This document shows positions 7,923 to 16,429 of a DNA stretch of 32,443 bases, in pieces. The position numbers and the translations under genes are program-made. The notes under the pieces are model-generated. The model was not told the DNA's origin, made no database searches, and saw only the letters and a program-made list of their open reading frames with translations. This DNA is from Euzebyales bacterium (GTDB lineage Bacteria > Actinomycetota > Nitriliruptoria > Euzebyales > Egibacteraceae), in contig JACDBB010000220.1 of NCBI GenBank assembly GCA_013695145.1, positions 1-32,443 on the forward strand, written 5' to 3'. Positions within the stretch are counted from its first letter, which is position 1. The number at the start of each line of letters is the position of its first letter.

Positions 7923-9173
7923 AGGCGGGTCGGAAGCCGCCAGCGCGCGCCGGTCGAGCTTGCCACCGGGCAGCAGCGGCAGCACGTCGGCCAGGACGAG
8001 CTCGGAAGGCGCGTGGGATCTCGGCAGGCGCTGGCCGACCCAGTCGCGCAGCGCCTCCAGCGTGGGCGGCGTCCCCGCCGGCACGACGACCGCCACGACG
8101 CGCTGGCCCCACTCGAAGTCGGCGCGCCCGACGACCGCGACCTGCGCCACCGCCGGATGGGTCGCCAGCACCGCGGCGACCTCGCCGGCGGTGACGTTCT
8201 CGCCGCCCGTGATGATCACGTCGTCGGATCGGCCCGTCACCATGAGGCGTCCGGCGGCGTCCCAGCCGCCGAGGTCGCCGGACAGGAACCACCCGCTGGA
8301 GCCGATCGCCGCGGCGGTCCCCGCGTCGTCAAGCCGGTAGCGCGCGAAGCGGGTGGCACCGCGGATGCGGATGTGACCGTCGACGTCGGTGTCCACCTCG
8401 ACCCCGTCCAGCGGGATGCCGTCGTACACGCAGCCCCCGCAGGTCTCGGTCATGCCGTAGGTGACCACGAGGCGCGCGCCGGCTGCCGCTGCCCGCTTCA
8501 GCAGCTCGGGCGGTGGCGCTGCGCCCCCCAACAGGATCCACCGGAAGCGCGCCAGGTCGGCGCCGGCCGCGAGGAGCCGGTGCAGCTGGGTCGGCACCAG
8601 CGACACGACCGTCGCCCCACGGGCCGCGGCCACGCCGTCGGTGTCGAAGCGGGCGTGCATGATGACCTCGCCACCGGCCCGCCGTGCCCGCAGCAGGACC
8701 ACCAGGCCCGCGACGTGGCTGACCGGCAGGCAGCACAGCCACACGTCGCGCTCGTCCAGGCCGAGGCGGGCGATCGTCGCGTCCGCCGACGCGGCCAGAG
8801 CCGCGTGGGTGAGCTCCACGCCCTTGGGCGCCCCCGTCGAGCCGGAGGTCGCCACCACCGCCGCGACGCCGGGCTCGACGGCCACGCCTCCCTTCAGCGG
8901 GTGCACGCCATCGCCATCGACCAGGACGTGCGGCCGCAGCGCGGCGCAGATCGCCTCGGCGGCGGCCGCCGGCAGGTCGTGAGCGAGGGGCAGCACCGCG
9001 TCGCCGGCGTCCCAGGCGTCGTCCAGCGCTCGCAGGAACGCCGCCCCGGCCGGCAGCGACACGGCCCGCAGGCGGTTGGACGCTGAAGGGTGAACGCGCC
9101 CGAGCTCGCGAGGGCGATTCTCACAGTCCCCGGTTGTGGCGGTCACCGAGCGGCCGTCATGGGCAGCGGACAT
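7908..9173 (-). CDS. menE: 2-succinylbenzoate--CoA ligase (MenE)
   Basis: Adenylate-forming ligase that activates o-succinylbenzoate with ATP and CoA, in the cytoplasm. Visible motifs are the phosphate-binding loop [11 protein letters not shown] (about 108-118), the YGMTETCGG segment, the hinge region [14 protein letters not shown] and the C-terminal GKLDRRAL, which contains the adenylation lysine. It has 421 residues from the ATG at 9173; an in-frame GTG at 9062 would give 384, closer to short actinobacterial MenE proteins. The ATG is favoured because TACGGT lies exactly six bases upstream and would give a leaderless transcript. The first 38 residues then form an extension. The gene diverges from menB-A-C-D. 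Assignment as MenE and not another acyl-CoA ligase rests on the short length and the men context. Confidence 0.9.
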   Translation of the reverse strand: MSAAHDGRSVTATTGDCENRPRELGRVHPSASNRLRAVSLPAGAAFLRALDDAWDAGDAVLPLAHDLPAAAAEAICAALRPHVLVDGDGVHPLKGGVAVEPGVAAVVATSGSTGAPKGVELTHAALAASADATIARLGLDERDVWLCCLPVSHVAGLVVLLRARRAGGEVIMHARFDTDGVAAARGATVVSLVPTQLHRLLAAGADLARFRWILLGGAAPPPELLKRAAAAGARLVVTYGMTETCGGCVYDGIPLDGVEVDTDVDGHIRIRGATRFARYRLDDAGTAAAIGSSGWFLSGDLGGWDAAGRLMVTGRSDDVIITGGENVTAGEVAAVLATHPAVAQVAVVGRADFEWGQRVVAVVVPAGTPPTLEALRDWVGQRLPRSHAPSELVLADVLPLLPGGKLDRRALAASDPPSLSV

Positions 9174-9179
9174 GGGTGT

Positions 9180-9185
9180 ACCGTA
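9180..9185 (-). promoter_or_regulatory. Candidate -10 box TACGGT for leaderless menE
   Basis: TACGGT on the minus strand fits TANNNT and stands six bases before the menE ATG at 9173. On the plus strand the overlapping TACCGT (9179-9184) is also TANNNT and could serve menB with a leader of about 65 bases. Neither has a clear -35 box. Confidence 0.45.
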
Positions 9186-9256
9186 GCCGCGACCGTTCGA
9201 GCGTTCACTCGCGCGTTTGGGCGCCCGAGACCGCTCCCGAGAGTAGGAGTCGCCGC

Positions 9257-10072
9257 GTGATCGACTGGCAGGCGTCGGGGGAGTACACCGACATCCGCTA
9301 CGCCACGGCCGAGGGGATCGCCAAAGTCACGATCAACCGCCCCGAGGTCCGCAACGCCTTCCGCCCGACGACGCTGTTCGAGCTGTCCCGCGCGTTCGAC
9401 GCGGCCAGGGACGACCCCGAGATCGGCGTGATCGTCCTCACCGGCGAGGGGGACCAGGCGTTCTGCTCGGGCGGTGATCAGCGGATCAGAGGCGACGACG
9501 GCTACAAGGACTCGCAGGGCGTCGGGCGGCTCAACGTGCTCGACCTGCAGATCCAGATGCGCCGCACGCCTAAGCCGATCGTGGCGATGGTGGCCGGGTA
9601 CGCGGTGGGTGGCGGGCATGTCCTGCACGTCGTGTGCGACCTCACCATCGCCGCGGACAACGCGGTGTTCGGCCAGACGGGACCGAAGGTCGGCTCGTTC
9701 GACGGCGGTTACGGCTCGGGCCTCCTCGCCCGGTCGGTGGGCCAGAAGAAGGCCAGGGAGATCTGGTTCCTGTGCCGCCAGTACGACGCCCAGCAGGCGC
9801 TGGACATGGGGCTGGTCAACACGGTGGTGCCGCTCGAGCGGCTCGAGGAGGAGACCGTCGCCTGGTGCCGCGAGATGCTCGCGCACTCGCCGCTCGCGCT
9901 GCGCATGCTGAAGGCCTCCCTGAACGCGGCCGACGACGGCTTGGCGGGCATCCAGCAGCTCGCGGGGGACGCGACGCTCCTGTACTACCTGAGCGAGGAG
10001 GCCCAGGAGGGGCGCGACGCCTACGTCGACAAGCGCACCCCCGACTTCGGCAAGTTCCCCAAGCGCCCGTGA
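9257..10072 (+). CDS. menB: 1,4-dihydroxy-2-naphthoyl-CoA synthase (MenB)
   Basis: Crotonase-fold enzyme that closes the ring of o-succinylbenzoyl-CoA. GTG at 9257 is chosen because AGGAG lies at 9245-9249; the protein then has 271 residues, normal for MenB. The oxyanion-hole segment FCSGGDQ is near 69-75, followed by [10 protein letters not shown] (about 114-123). [14 protein letters not shown] at 140-153 is the MenB signature, with a Gly (142) where bicarbonate-dependent type I enzymes such as the E. coli one have Gly and the M. tuberculosis enzyme has Asp. The C-terminal KRTPDFGKF is also typical. It is the first gene of a plus-strand menB-A-C-D operon and its stop overlaps the menA start. 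Confidence 0.95.
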   Translation: MIDWQASGEYTDIRYATAEGIAKVTINRPEVRNAFRPTTLFELSRAFDAARDDPEIGVIVLTGEGDQAFCSGGDQRIRGDDGYKDSQGVGRLNVLDLQIQMRRTPKPIVAMVAGYAVGGGHVLHVVCDLTIAADNAVFGQTGPKVGSFDGGYGSGLLARSVGQKKAREIWFLCRQYDAQQALDMGLVNTVVPLERLEEETVAWCREMLAHSPLALRMLKASLNAADDGLAGIQQLAGDATLLYYLSEEAQEGRDAYVDKRTPDFGKFPKRP

Positions 10073-10953
10073 CCGCGGGGCCGGCCGTCTGGGTCGAGGC
10101 CGCGCGCCCGAACACTCTGTCGGCGGCGGTCGCGCCGGTGCTGGTCGGCACCGCCGCCGCTGAGCGCTTCCTCGCCTGGCGCTTCGCCGCGGCGCTGGTC
10201 GTGGCGCTGGCGGTGCAGGTGGCGGTCAACTACGCCAACGACTACTTCGACGGCACTCGCGGTGTCGACACCGCGGACCGGGTGGGCCCCCGCCGCGTCG
10301 TCTCGGCGGGCCTGGTCGCGCCGGCGACGATGCGGCTGGGGATCGTCGCGGCCCTGGCCGTCGCCGCCCTCGCCGGCCTGGCGCTGTCCGCGGCGACCAC
10401 CTGGTGGCTGCTGCTGGTGGGCCTGGCCGCCTTCGCGGCGACCCTCGGCTACTCCGGCGGGCCGCGACCGTACGCCTCGGCGGGACTCGGCGAGCTGTTC
10501 GTGTTCATCTTCTTCGGCCTGGCGGCCACCGCCGGCTCGGCGTTCGTGCAGGACGAGGCGGTGCCGCTGGCCGCCTGGCTGGCCGCCGTGCCCGTGGGCC
10601 TGCTGGCCGTAGCGGTCCTGATGGCCAACAACCTCCGCGACCTGTCGACGGACGCGGTCGCGGGCAAGCGGACGCTGGCGGTCCGACTTGGAGAGCGGGG
10701 GACCAGGCTGTGCTACGTGGCGCTGCTGGCGTCCGCGTTCGCTGGTGTCCCCGCGATCGGGCTCGCTGCGGGGAGCGGATGGCCGCTGTTGGCCCTGGGC
10801 GCCGCGCCGCTCGCGATCGCGCCGGCGCGGTTCACCCTGGAGGGCGCGGTCGGGCACAGGCTCATCGGCGTGCTGGTCGGCACCGCCAGGACCCACCTCG
10901 CGTTCGGTGCGCTGCTGGCGGCTGGCCTGCTGCTCGCGGGGGGCCCAGGATGA
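10069..10953 (+). CDS. menA: 1,4-dihydroxy-2-naphthoate polyprenyltransferase (MenA)
   Basis: Integral membrane prenyltransferase that joins a polyprenyl diphosphate to dihydroxynaphthoate to give demethylmenaquinone. It has 294 residues from the GTG at 10069, which shares GTGA with the menB stop. The first Asp-rich motif is [11 protein letters not shown] followed by the MenA-type DRVGPRRVV; the second is [18 protein letters not shown]. About eight or nine hydrophobic helices follow the N-terminal [12 protein letters not shown], the usual MenA opening. It is co-translated with menB upstream and menC downstream (ATGA overlap). Confidence 0.94.
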   Translation: MTAGPAVWVEAARPNTLSAAVAPVLVGTAAAERFLAWRFAAALVVALAVQVAVNYANDYFDGTRGVDTADRVGPRRVVSAGLVAPATMRLGIVAALAVAALAGLALSAATTWWLLLVGLAAFAATLGYSGGPRPYASAGLGELFVFIFFGLAATAGSAFVQDEAVPLAAWLAAVPVGLLAVAVLMANNLRDLSTDAVAGKRTLAVRLGERGTRLCYVALLASAFAGVPAIGLAAGSGWPLLALGAAPLAIAPARFTLEGAVGHRLIGVLVGTARTHLAFGALLAAGLLLAGGPG

Positions 10954-11906
10954 GACTGCTCGAGCGGGTCCCCTTCCGCATCCCGATGGCCACGCGCTTC
11001 CGCGGGGTCGAGGCGCGCGAGGGCGTCCTCCTGCGTGGCCCGGCTGGCTGGGGGGAGTTCTCCCCGTTCCCCGACTATCCACCGGAGGCCTGCGCGCGCT
11101 GGCTGGCCGCCGCACAGGAGGCCGCGTCCACCCCCTGGCCCTCGCCCGTGCGCGACCGCGTGCCCGTCAACTGCATCGTTCCCGCGGTCGACCCGCGGCG
11201 AGCGCACGCCATCGTCCGTGGCTCAGGCTGCCGCACCGCCAAGGTCAAGGTCGCCGAGCCCGGCCAGCGGGAACAGGACGACCTCGCCAGAGTGGAGGCC
11301 GTTCGCGACGCGCTCGGCGCTGGCGGGCGCGTGCGCGTCGACGCCAACGGCGCCTGGGACACCGAGACCGCCACCCGGATGCTGCGGGCTCTGGACCGAT
11401 TCGACCTCGAGTACGCCGAGCAGCCGGTCGCGACGCTGGAGGAGATGGCGGCGCTGCGTCGCCGGGTCGACGTGCGGCTGGCGGCCGACGAGTCCGTCCG
11501 CACCGCCGAGGACCCGCTGCGGATCGCCGGGCTGGAGGCCGCGGACATCGTCGTGCTCAAGGTCCAGCCGCTGGGAGGTGTCCGCGCGGCGCTCGAGGTG
11601 GCCGAGGCGGCCGGCCTGCCGGTGGTGGTGTCGTCGGCTCTGGAGACGTCCGTGGGCCTGGCTGCCGGTGTGGCGCTGGCCGCGGCGCTTCCCGAGCTGC
11701 CGTACGCGTGCGGCCTGGCCACCCTGTCCCTGCTGGACGGCGACGTCGCCGCGGACCCCCTGCGGCACGTGGACGGAAAGCTGCCGGTGCGCCGCCCCGT
11801 CGTCGACCCTGAGGCTCTCGCCGCGTTCACCCTGACCGGCCGCGACGCCGCAGCGGTGCTCGACAGGTTCGACGCCGCGGTCGCCGCACTGAGGGAGGCT
11901 GGATGA
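10950..11906 (+). CDS. menC: o-Succinylbenzoate synthase (MenC)
   Basis: Enolase-superfamily enzyme that dehydrates SHCHC to o-succinylbenzoate using a divalent metal. It has 318 residues from the ATG that overlaps the menA stop. Catalytic and metal residues are visible in order: KVK at 98-100, RVDANGAW with Asp131, EYAEQP with Glu157, AADES with Asp180, and VVLKVQPLGG with Lys204. The start [20 protein letters not shown] is typical of actinobacterial MenC. The length suits this compact subgroup. It is coupled to menD through another ATGA overlap. Confidence 0.94.
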   Translation: MRLLERVPFRIPMATRFRGVEAREGVLLRGPAGWGEFSPFPDYPPEACARWLAAAQEAASTPWPSPVRDRVPVNCIVPAVDPRRAHAIVRGSGCRTAKVKVAEPGQREQDDLARVEAVRDALGAGGRVRVDANGAWDTETATRMLRALDRFDLEYAEQPVATLEEMAALRRRVDVRLAADESVRTAEDPLRIAGLEAADIVVLKVQPLGGVRAALEVAEAAGLPVVVSSALETSVGLAAGVALAAALPELPYACGLATLSLLDGDVAADPLRHVDGKLPVRRPVVDPEALAAFTLTGRDAAAVLDRFDAAVAALREAG

Positions 11907-13636
11907 GCACGGACGCCCAGACGAACCCCTCGACGGCCCTAGCCCGCGTGCTGGTCGACGAGCTGGCCAGAGGCGGGGTGACCGATGCCGTCCTGGCGCC
12001 AGGGTCGCGCTCCGCGCCGCTGGCGATGGCCCTCCACGACGAGCCGCGGATCCGGTTGCACGTGCGGGTCGACGAGCGCTCCGCCGCGTTCGTCGCCCTG
12101 GGGCTCGGCCGGGTCACGGGCAGGCCCGCGATCGTGGCCTGCACCTCCGGCAGCGCCGCGGCCAACCTGCATCCGGCGGTGGTCGAGGCCGACCACGGCA
12201 GGGTGCCGCTGCTGGTGCTGACGGCCGACCGCCCGCCCGAGCTGCGCGGCACCGGCGCCAACCAGACCATCGACCAGCTCGGCCTCTACGGCGGCGGCGT
12301 CCGCTGGTTCTGCGACGTGGGCGTCCCCGAGCTCCGCCCGGACCAGCCCGCGTACTGGCGCTCGGTGGCGTCGCGGGCCATCGCGGCCAGCACGGCCACC
12401 GGGGGGCCGGCGGGGCCGGTGCACCTCAACGTGGCCCTCCGCGACCCGCTGGTTCCCGAAGGCGACGTCGAGGCGGCGGCGCGCCTTGGCGGGCGTGCAG
12501 GCGGCGCCCCTTGGACGCGCGTGGAGGCGGTCCACCGGCCCCCGAGCGGCGTGCAGATCGAGCGGCTGGCCAGGCTGCTGGCCGCCTCTGCCCGCGGGGT
12601 GGTCGTCGCCGGCGGGGGAGTCGACGACCCTGCCGCGGTGGCATCCCTGGCCGCGCGGCTGGGCTGGCCGCTGCTGGCAGAGCCGCACTCGGGCGCTCGC
12701 CGCGGCTTCGCGGCGATCACCGCCTATGACTCCCTCCTGAGGTCGGAGGCGTTCGCCGCCGCACACCGTCCCGATCTCGCGCTGATCGTCGGCAGGATCG
12801 GGCTGTCGAAGGCCCTGCTGGCGTGGCTGACGCCGGATGTCCCCCAGGTGCTCGTCGACCCATGGCCGGCGTGGCCGGATCCTGGCCGATCGCTGAGCGC
12901 GGTCGTGACCGCCTCGCCGGGAGCGATGGCCAGAGCGCTGATCCCGGACCTCACCGGGACGCCGGGGGACGGCGCGTGGCTGGCGGTCTGGCAGCGCGCC
13001 GACGCCGCCGCACGCCAGGCGGTGGACGATGTCCTCGACGCCGAACACGCCCCCACCGAGCCGCGCGTCGCGCGCGACCTCGCACGCTGTCTGCCCGACG
13101 GCGCTGCCCTGGTCGTGGCGTCGAGCATGCCGATCCGCGACCTCGACCAGACGATGGGACCGCGCGCGGGGCTGACGATCCACGCCAACCGGGGGGCGAG
13201 CGGGATCGACGGCTTCGTCTCCACGGCGGTGGGGGTGGCGCTGGCCCACGGTGGTCCCACCGTCGCGCTGGCGGGCGACCTGTCGCTGCTGCACGACCAG
13301 AACGGCCTGCTCGTGGGTGACGACGAGGTCGATCTCGTGATCGTGGTGGTCAACAACGACGGCGGCGGGATCTTCTCGTTCCTGCCGCAGGCCGCGTTCG
13401 ACGGCAGCTTCGAGCGCCTGTTCGGGACGCCGCACGGGGTCGATCCGGCCCGGGCGGCGCAGACGGCAGGGGCGGGCCACCGCCTGGTCGGCGACGCGGC
13501 CGGCCTTGTCCCCGCCGTCGAGGCCGCGGCGCGCGACGGTGGGGTCCAGCTGGTCGAGGTCCGCACCGACCGTGAGGCCAACGTGCGGCTCCACGCCCGC
13601 CTGCGGGAGGTGGCGGCGGCCGCCGTGGAGGGCTGA
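11903..13636 (+). CDS. menD: SEPHCHC synthase (MenD)
   Basis: Thiamine-diphosphate and Mg-dependent enzyme that joins isochorismate and 2-oxoglutarate. The 577 residues fit the family (about 550-590). The N-terminal Pyr domain has APGSRSAPLAMAL, VDERSAAFVALG with the presumed cofactor-activating Glu, and TSGSAAANLHPAVVEA. The sequence LTADRPPELRGTGANQTIDQ is characteristic of MenD. The C-terminal PP domain has GDLSLLHDQNGLL and VVNNDGGGIFSFLPQ, which bind the diphosphate and Mg. It is the last gene of the menB-A-C-D unit and converges on menF 33 bases away. Confidence 0.96.
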   Translation: MSTDAQTNPSTALARVLVDELARGGVTDAVLAPGSRSAPLAMALHDEPRIRLHVRVDERSAAFVALGLGRVTGRPAIVACTSGSAAANLHPAVVEADHGRVPLLVLTADRPPELRGTGANQTIDQLGLYGGGVRWFCDVGVPELRPDQPAYWRSVASRAIAASTATGGPAGPVHLNVALRDPLVPEGDVEAAARLGGRAGGAPWTRVEAVHRPPSGVQIERLARLLAASARGVVVAGGGVDDPAAVASLAARLGWPLLAEPHSGARRGFAAITAYDSLLRSEAFAAAHRPDLALIVGRIGLSKALLAWLTPDVPQVLVDPWPAWPDPGRSLSAVVTASPGAMARALIPDLTGTPGDGAWLAVWQRADAAARQAVDDVLDAEHAPTEPRVARDLARCLPDGAALVVASSMPIRDLDQTMGPRAGLTIHANRGASGIDGFVSTAVGVALAHGGPTVALAGDLSLLHDQNGLLVGDDEVDLVIVVVNNDGGGIFSFLPQAAFDGSFERLFGTPHGVDPARAAQTAGAGHRLVGDAAGLVPAVEAAARDGGVQLVEVRTDREANVRLHARLREVAAAAVEG

Positions 13637-13675
13637 CCCCCGCCGCGACACGCACCGGGTTGGGCGGGGTCAGCC
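13631..13675. terminator. Bidirectional hairpin between menD and menF
   Basis: GGCTGACCCCCGCC (13631-13644) pairs with GGCGGGGTCAGCC (13663-13675) to give a 13-pair GC-rich stem with one bulged C and an 18-base loop. Both the menD stop (13634-13636) and the menF stop (13670-13672) lie inside the arms. No U tract follows on either strand, so it is a hairpin-only or assisted terminator candidate. Confidence 0.5.
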
Positions 13676-14893
13676 GCCGAACGCGGACTGCATCGCGCGG
13701 AACTTGATGCGGGTCTCCTCCAGCTCGGCCTCGGGCAGCGACTCGGCGACGATCCCTGCGCCTGCGAACAGCCGCGCGCGCGTGCCGTCCAGCTCGGCGC
13801 AGCGCAGCGCGATCCCCAGCTCGCCGTCACCGCCCGCGTCCACCCAGCCCACTGGACCGCCGTAGCGCCCGCGGGAGAAGCGCTCCAGAGCTCGGATGCG
13901 CGCCAGCGCCTCGCCACGCGGCGTTCCGCAGACGGCCGCCGTCGGGTGCAGCGCGCCGACCAGATCAAGCACTCCTGCGGGGGATCTCAACCGGCCATGC
14001 GCAGCCGTGGCGAGGTGCTGGATGTTGGCCAGCCGCAGCAGCCACGGCTGCGCGTCGACCCGCAGGTCGTGCGTTCGCGGCGCCAGCACGTCCACGACCG
14101 ACGCCACCGACTGGGCGTGCTCGTCGCGGTCCTTGGCGCTGTCGAGCAGCGCCGCCCCGAGGGCCGCGTCGCGCCCGCGGTCCGCGTCCCGTCCCGCGGA
14201 GCCGGCGAGCACCAGCGATGTCACCTCGTCGCCGCGTCGGCGCAGCAGCAGCTCTGGCGTGGCACCCACCAGCCCGTTGACCGCGAACGTCCAGCAGTCG
14301 GCGAACCGCTCCGCGAGCCGTCGCGCCAGCAGGCGGGCGTCGAACGTGGCCGTGGACCACACGGCGAGGTCGCGAGCGAGCACCACCTTGGTGAGCCCGC
14401 CATCCCGGATGGCGCGGACGGCGTCGGCGACGGCCTCGAGCCAGGCGAGCTCGGGCATCGACGTGCCGGCGTAGCGGATCCTAGCGCCGGTCGCCAACGC
14501 CTGGACCGCGGCGACCTGCGGCATGGGACCGTCGCCGTTCACGGTCAGCCATGCGCGCCCGCCGCGACGCCCGAGCACCATTTCCGGGATCACCAGGACG
14601 GAGCCGTCCTCGTCCGGGTCGAACGTGGCGGACAGGAACCCGATCAGTCCGGTCCCCGGCACGCCGACCTCGTCGTCGACCTCGGCGGGCTGCGCCGCCA
14701 GCGCCTCAGCCGCGCGGGCGAACCGTTCGGGACCTGTGCCGAGCCGGACCAGCCGTGCCCGGCCCCAGCCGACCATCCCCTCTCCCCGACGCACCCAGGC
14801 CATGCCCCCGGGGTCGGGGATCCGCGCGAGCAGGTCGCCGGGGTCGTCGACCTCGACGGTCCTGGTGGCCAGGCGCGCCGCGGTGGGGCTCAC
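13670..14893 (-). CDS. menF: Isochorismate synthase (MenF)
   Basis: Mg-dependent chorismate-utilising enzyme that makes isochorismate, the entry step to menaquinone. It has 407 residues from the GTG at 14893, which shares GTGA with the stop of the upstream MerR gene. Family motifs in the C-terminal half are TKVVLARD (with the general-base Lys), VGATPELLLRR, LAGSAGR, KDRDEHAQSV, HPTAAVCGTPR, GRYGGPVGW and the final AGAGIVAES followed by an Glu pair (ELEETRIKF). An Ent- or siderophore-type isochorismate synthase is the main alternative, but the men context and lack of siderophore genes favour MenF. Confidence 0.92.
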   Translation of the reverse strand: MSPTAARLATRTVEVDDPGDLLARIPDPGGMAWVRRGEGMVGWGRARLVRLGTGPERFARAAEALAAQPAEVDDEVGVPGTGLIGFLSATFDPDEDGSVLVIPEMVLGRRGGRAWLTVNGDGPMPQVAAVQALATGARIRYAGTSMPELAWLEAVADAVRAIRDGGLTKVVLARDLAVWSTATFDARLLARRLAERFADCWTFAVNGLVGATPELLLRRRGDEVTSLVLAGSAGRDADRGRDAALGAALLDSAKDRDEHAQSVASVVDVLAPRTHDLRVDAQPWLLRLANIQHLATAAHGRLRSPAGVLDLVGALHPTAAVCGTPRGEALARIRALERFSRGRYGGPVGWVDAGGDGELGIALRCAELDGTRARLFAGAGIVAESLPEAELEETRIKFRAMQSAFGG

Positions 14894-15657
14894 GCCTCGA
14901 GCCCGCGGTCGCCGAGGTCCGCGCCCTCGCCGCTGCCGTCCGCGCCCCCCTCGGCCTCGATGCGCGCTCGCGCGGTGTCCAGCAGGAGCCGCTGGAAGTG
15001 GTGGGTCACGAGCCCGGTCGTGGCCGGCAGCATCGCGTGGAGCGCCGCGACGGTCCGCTCGGCGTACTCGGCCTCGTCCGCCGCGTCGGCCCTGATCGGA
15101 TCCCGCACGAAGCGGGCGAACAGCTCCACGGCGTGCTCCGCGGTGCCGCGCACGGCGGCGGTGTGGCGGCGGGCGAGCTCGAGCAGCTCGCTCAGCGGCA
15201 CGCCCGACTCCAACAGCTGAAGGCCCGACCGCACGACGGCCGCGTCGGCCGCGGTGTAGCGCGGCTCCCCGTCCGCCGCGCGGGGCACCAGCAGCCCCTC
15301 GCGCTGGAGCGCCTCCAGCAGCGGGGCCGACACGCCGGTCCGCTCCGCGAGCTCAGCGAGCGTGAGCGACTCCTCGGTTGTGGCGGCATCACCTGGCAGC
15401 GGGCCGGCGATCGCCAGGGCCAGCGCCTCCTCCGAGGCGTCGAGCTCTCCCGCCACGAGACGCTCGATCATGGTCAGGGTGAAGCCCGAGTCCTTGAGCT
15501 GGCGGATGCGCTCCAGCCGCTCACGGTGCGAGGTGCCGTACCAGGCGACCCTGCCCTCCCGCTCGGGACGGGGCAACAGGCCACGGGTCTGATAGAAGCG
15601 CACGGTGTCCACCGACACCTCGCAGGCGCGCGCCAGCTCCTCGACTCGATACCGCAC
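14890..15657 (-). CDS. MerR-family regulator with two MerR-like HTH domains
   Basis: A 255-residue DNA-binding protein. Residues 1-68 are a standard MerR domain: YRVEELARACEVSVDTVRFY helix-turn-helix, then a wing and SGFTLTMIERLV. Residues of about 97-165 repeat the plan (LTLAELAERTGVSAPLLEAL, EPRYTAADAAVV, SGVPLSELLELARRH), so there are two tandem MerR-like domains. The remainder is helical and has no Cys-rich metal site, so the signal is unknown. The start is GTG at 15657, six bases after a TAGAGT box, with no Shine-Dalgarno. The stop overlaps the menF start, so it is co-translated with menF and is the obvious candidate regulator of isochorismate synthesis. Confidence 0.85.
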   Translation of the reverse strand: MRYRVEELARACEVSVDTVRFYQTRGLLPRPEREGRVAWYGTSHRERLERIRQLKDSGFTLTMIERLVAGELDASEEALALAIAGPLPGDAATTEESLTLAELAERTGVSAPLLEALQREGLLVPRAADGEPRYTAADAAVVRSGLQLLESGVPLSELLELARRHTAAVRGTAEHAVELFARFVRDPIRADAADEAEYAERTVAALHAMLPATTGLVTHHFQRLLLDTARARIEAEGGADGSGEGADLGDRGLEA

Positions 15658-15663
15658 CCGCCC

Positions 15664-15683
15664 ACTCTACGAGCGATCGCTCG
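15664..15683 (-). promoter_or_regulatory. merR-menF promoter: -10 TAGAGT with adjoining 14-bp palindromic operator
   Basis: On the minus strand the perfect palindrome CGAGCGATCGCTCG (15670-15683) runs directly into TAGAGT (15664-15669), which stands six bases before the GTG at 15657. MerR proteins typically bind a palindrome in the spacer just upstream of the -10 box, which is exactly this arrangement. The TAG of the -10 box doubles as the stop codon of the PIN gene. No clear -35 hexamer is seen. Confidence 0.55.
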
Positions 15684-16143
15684 AACCGCCAGGGGTCCCA
15701 CCGCCGGTCAGCGACAGGACGGCCACGGCGGGGTCGACCCGCCGGATCTCGGCGACATCGTCAAAGCCTCGGTCAGGGCTCACGATCATCGTCACGCCCT
15801 CCTCGATGCAAGTGGCGACATGGACGGCGTCACGAGCGGTCAGCGAGGGATAGGTCGCCACGAGCCCGACGCCACGGGTCATGACCGCGTGCGTCAACGG
15901 CAGGACGGGAGCGAAGAGGTCCAGGGCTACCCGGGCCATCCGCTCGCCAACCCCGGGGTCGCCAGAGAACTGGAACCGGTGCAGGATCTCCTGGACGACC
16001 TCGGCGGACGTGACCCCGCGCAGGACCCCCTGCTCGAGCAGCTCCAGGAGGTCACGGCAGGGATCCTGCAGCGGGTGGGGTGCACCTCCCGCGTACATGA
16101 GCACCGCGGTGTCGATGAACACCGCACCGGCGTCACTCGCCAC
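15667..16143 (-). CDS. PIN-domain ribonuclease toxin (VapC-like)
   Basis: A 158-residue PIN-domain protein, presumed Mg-dependent RNase toxin. Acidic residues sit in the expected order: Asp in VFIDTAVLMYA at the N-terminus, Glu in TSAEVVQEIL, Asp in LTARDAVHVATC, and Asp in IVSPDRGFDDV. The start is set at GTG 16143, which overlaps the antitoxin stop by 11 bases; an in-frame ATG further upstream (16185) would overlap by 53 and add residues unlike the family. Coupling with the upstream ribbon-helix-helix gene marks a type II toxin-antitoxin pair. Its last codons contain the palindrome of the next promoter. Confidence 0.82.
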   Translation of the reverse strand: MASDAGAVFIDTAVLMYAGGAPHPLQDPCRDLLELLEQGVLRGVTSAEVVQEILHRFQFSGDPGVGERMARVALDLFAPVLPLTHAVMTRGVGLVATYPSLTARDAVHVATCIEEGVTMIVSPDRGFDDVAEIRRVDPAVAVLSLTGGGTPGGSSDRS

Positions 16144-16429
16144 CGCGGCTATCCCGCCGCAGCCGCTCGCGTACCTGATCCGCACCCTCGCCCAGCGCTC
16201 CCGCGATGATCTCGGCTTTCAGGCTCGGCCAGTCCGCGACCGGCGCGTTCAGCGCGTACAGCTCATCGAGCGCTTCACGGCGGGACCGCTGTCGGGGGGC
16301 GGTGTAGGCGTCGATGGCGGCGCGGATCACCGCACCGATGGACCGTTCCTCCCGAGCGGCGATCCGCTCGAGGCGGGCGCGCTGCTCCGGCGACAGGAGT
16401 ACAGGCATGCGGTTCGTGAACTGTGACAT
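16133..16429 (-). CDS. Ribbon-helix-helix (CopG-type) antitoxin
   Basis: A 98-residue protein. Residues 7-42 (RMPVLLSPEQRARLERIA then SIGAVIRAAIDAY) give the beta strand and two helices of a ribbon-helix-helix DNA-binding domain. The C-terminal half (LYALNAPVADWPSLKAEI) would wrap the PIN toxin. The start ATG at 16429 is chosen because TATGTT lies exactly six bases upstream, as in leaderless transcripts; ATGs at 16435 and 16450 are in frame but fall on or beyond the -10 box. It is expected to repress its own operon through the inverted repeat that covers the start region. Confidence 0.82.
   Translation of the reverse strand: MSQFTNRMPVLLSPEQRARLERIAAREERSIGAVIRAAIDAYTAPRQRSRREALDELYALNAPVADWPSLKAEIIAGALGEGADQVRERLRRDSRGGE

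Noticed and set aside
6124-8340. 738-codon plus-strand open frame across the ATPase, membrane protein and menE region
   Set aside because: It is antisense to genes with clear motifs, and its product is Arg/Gly/Gln-rich with no recognisable fold.
9203-9208. GTTCAC in the menE-menB intergenic region as a Rex half-site
   Set aside because: Only one half resembles the consensus and no partner arm lies at the correct spacing.
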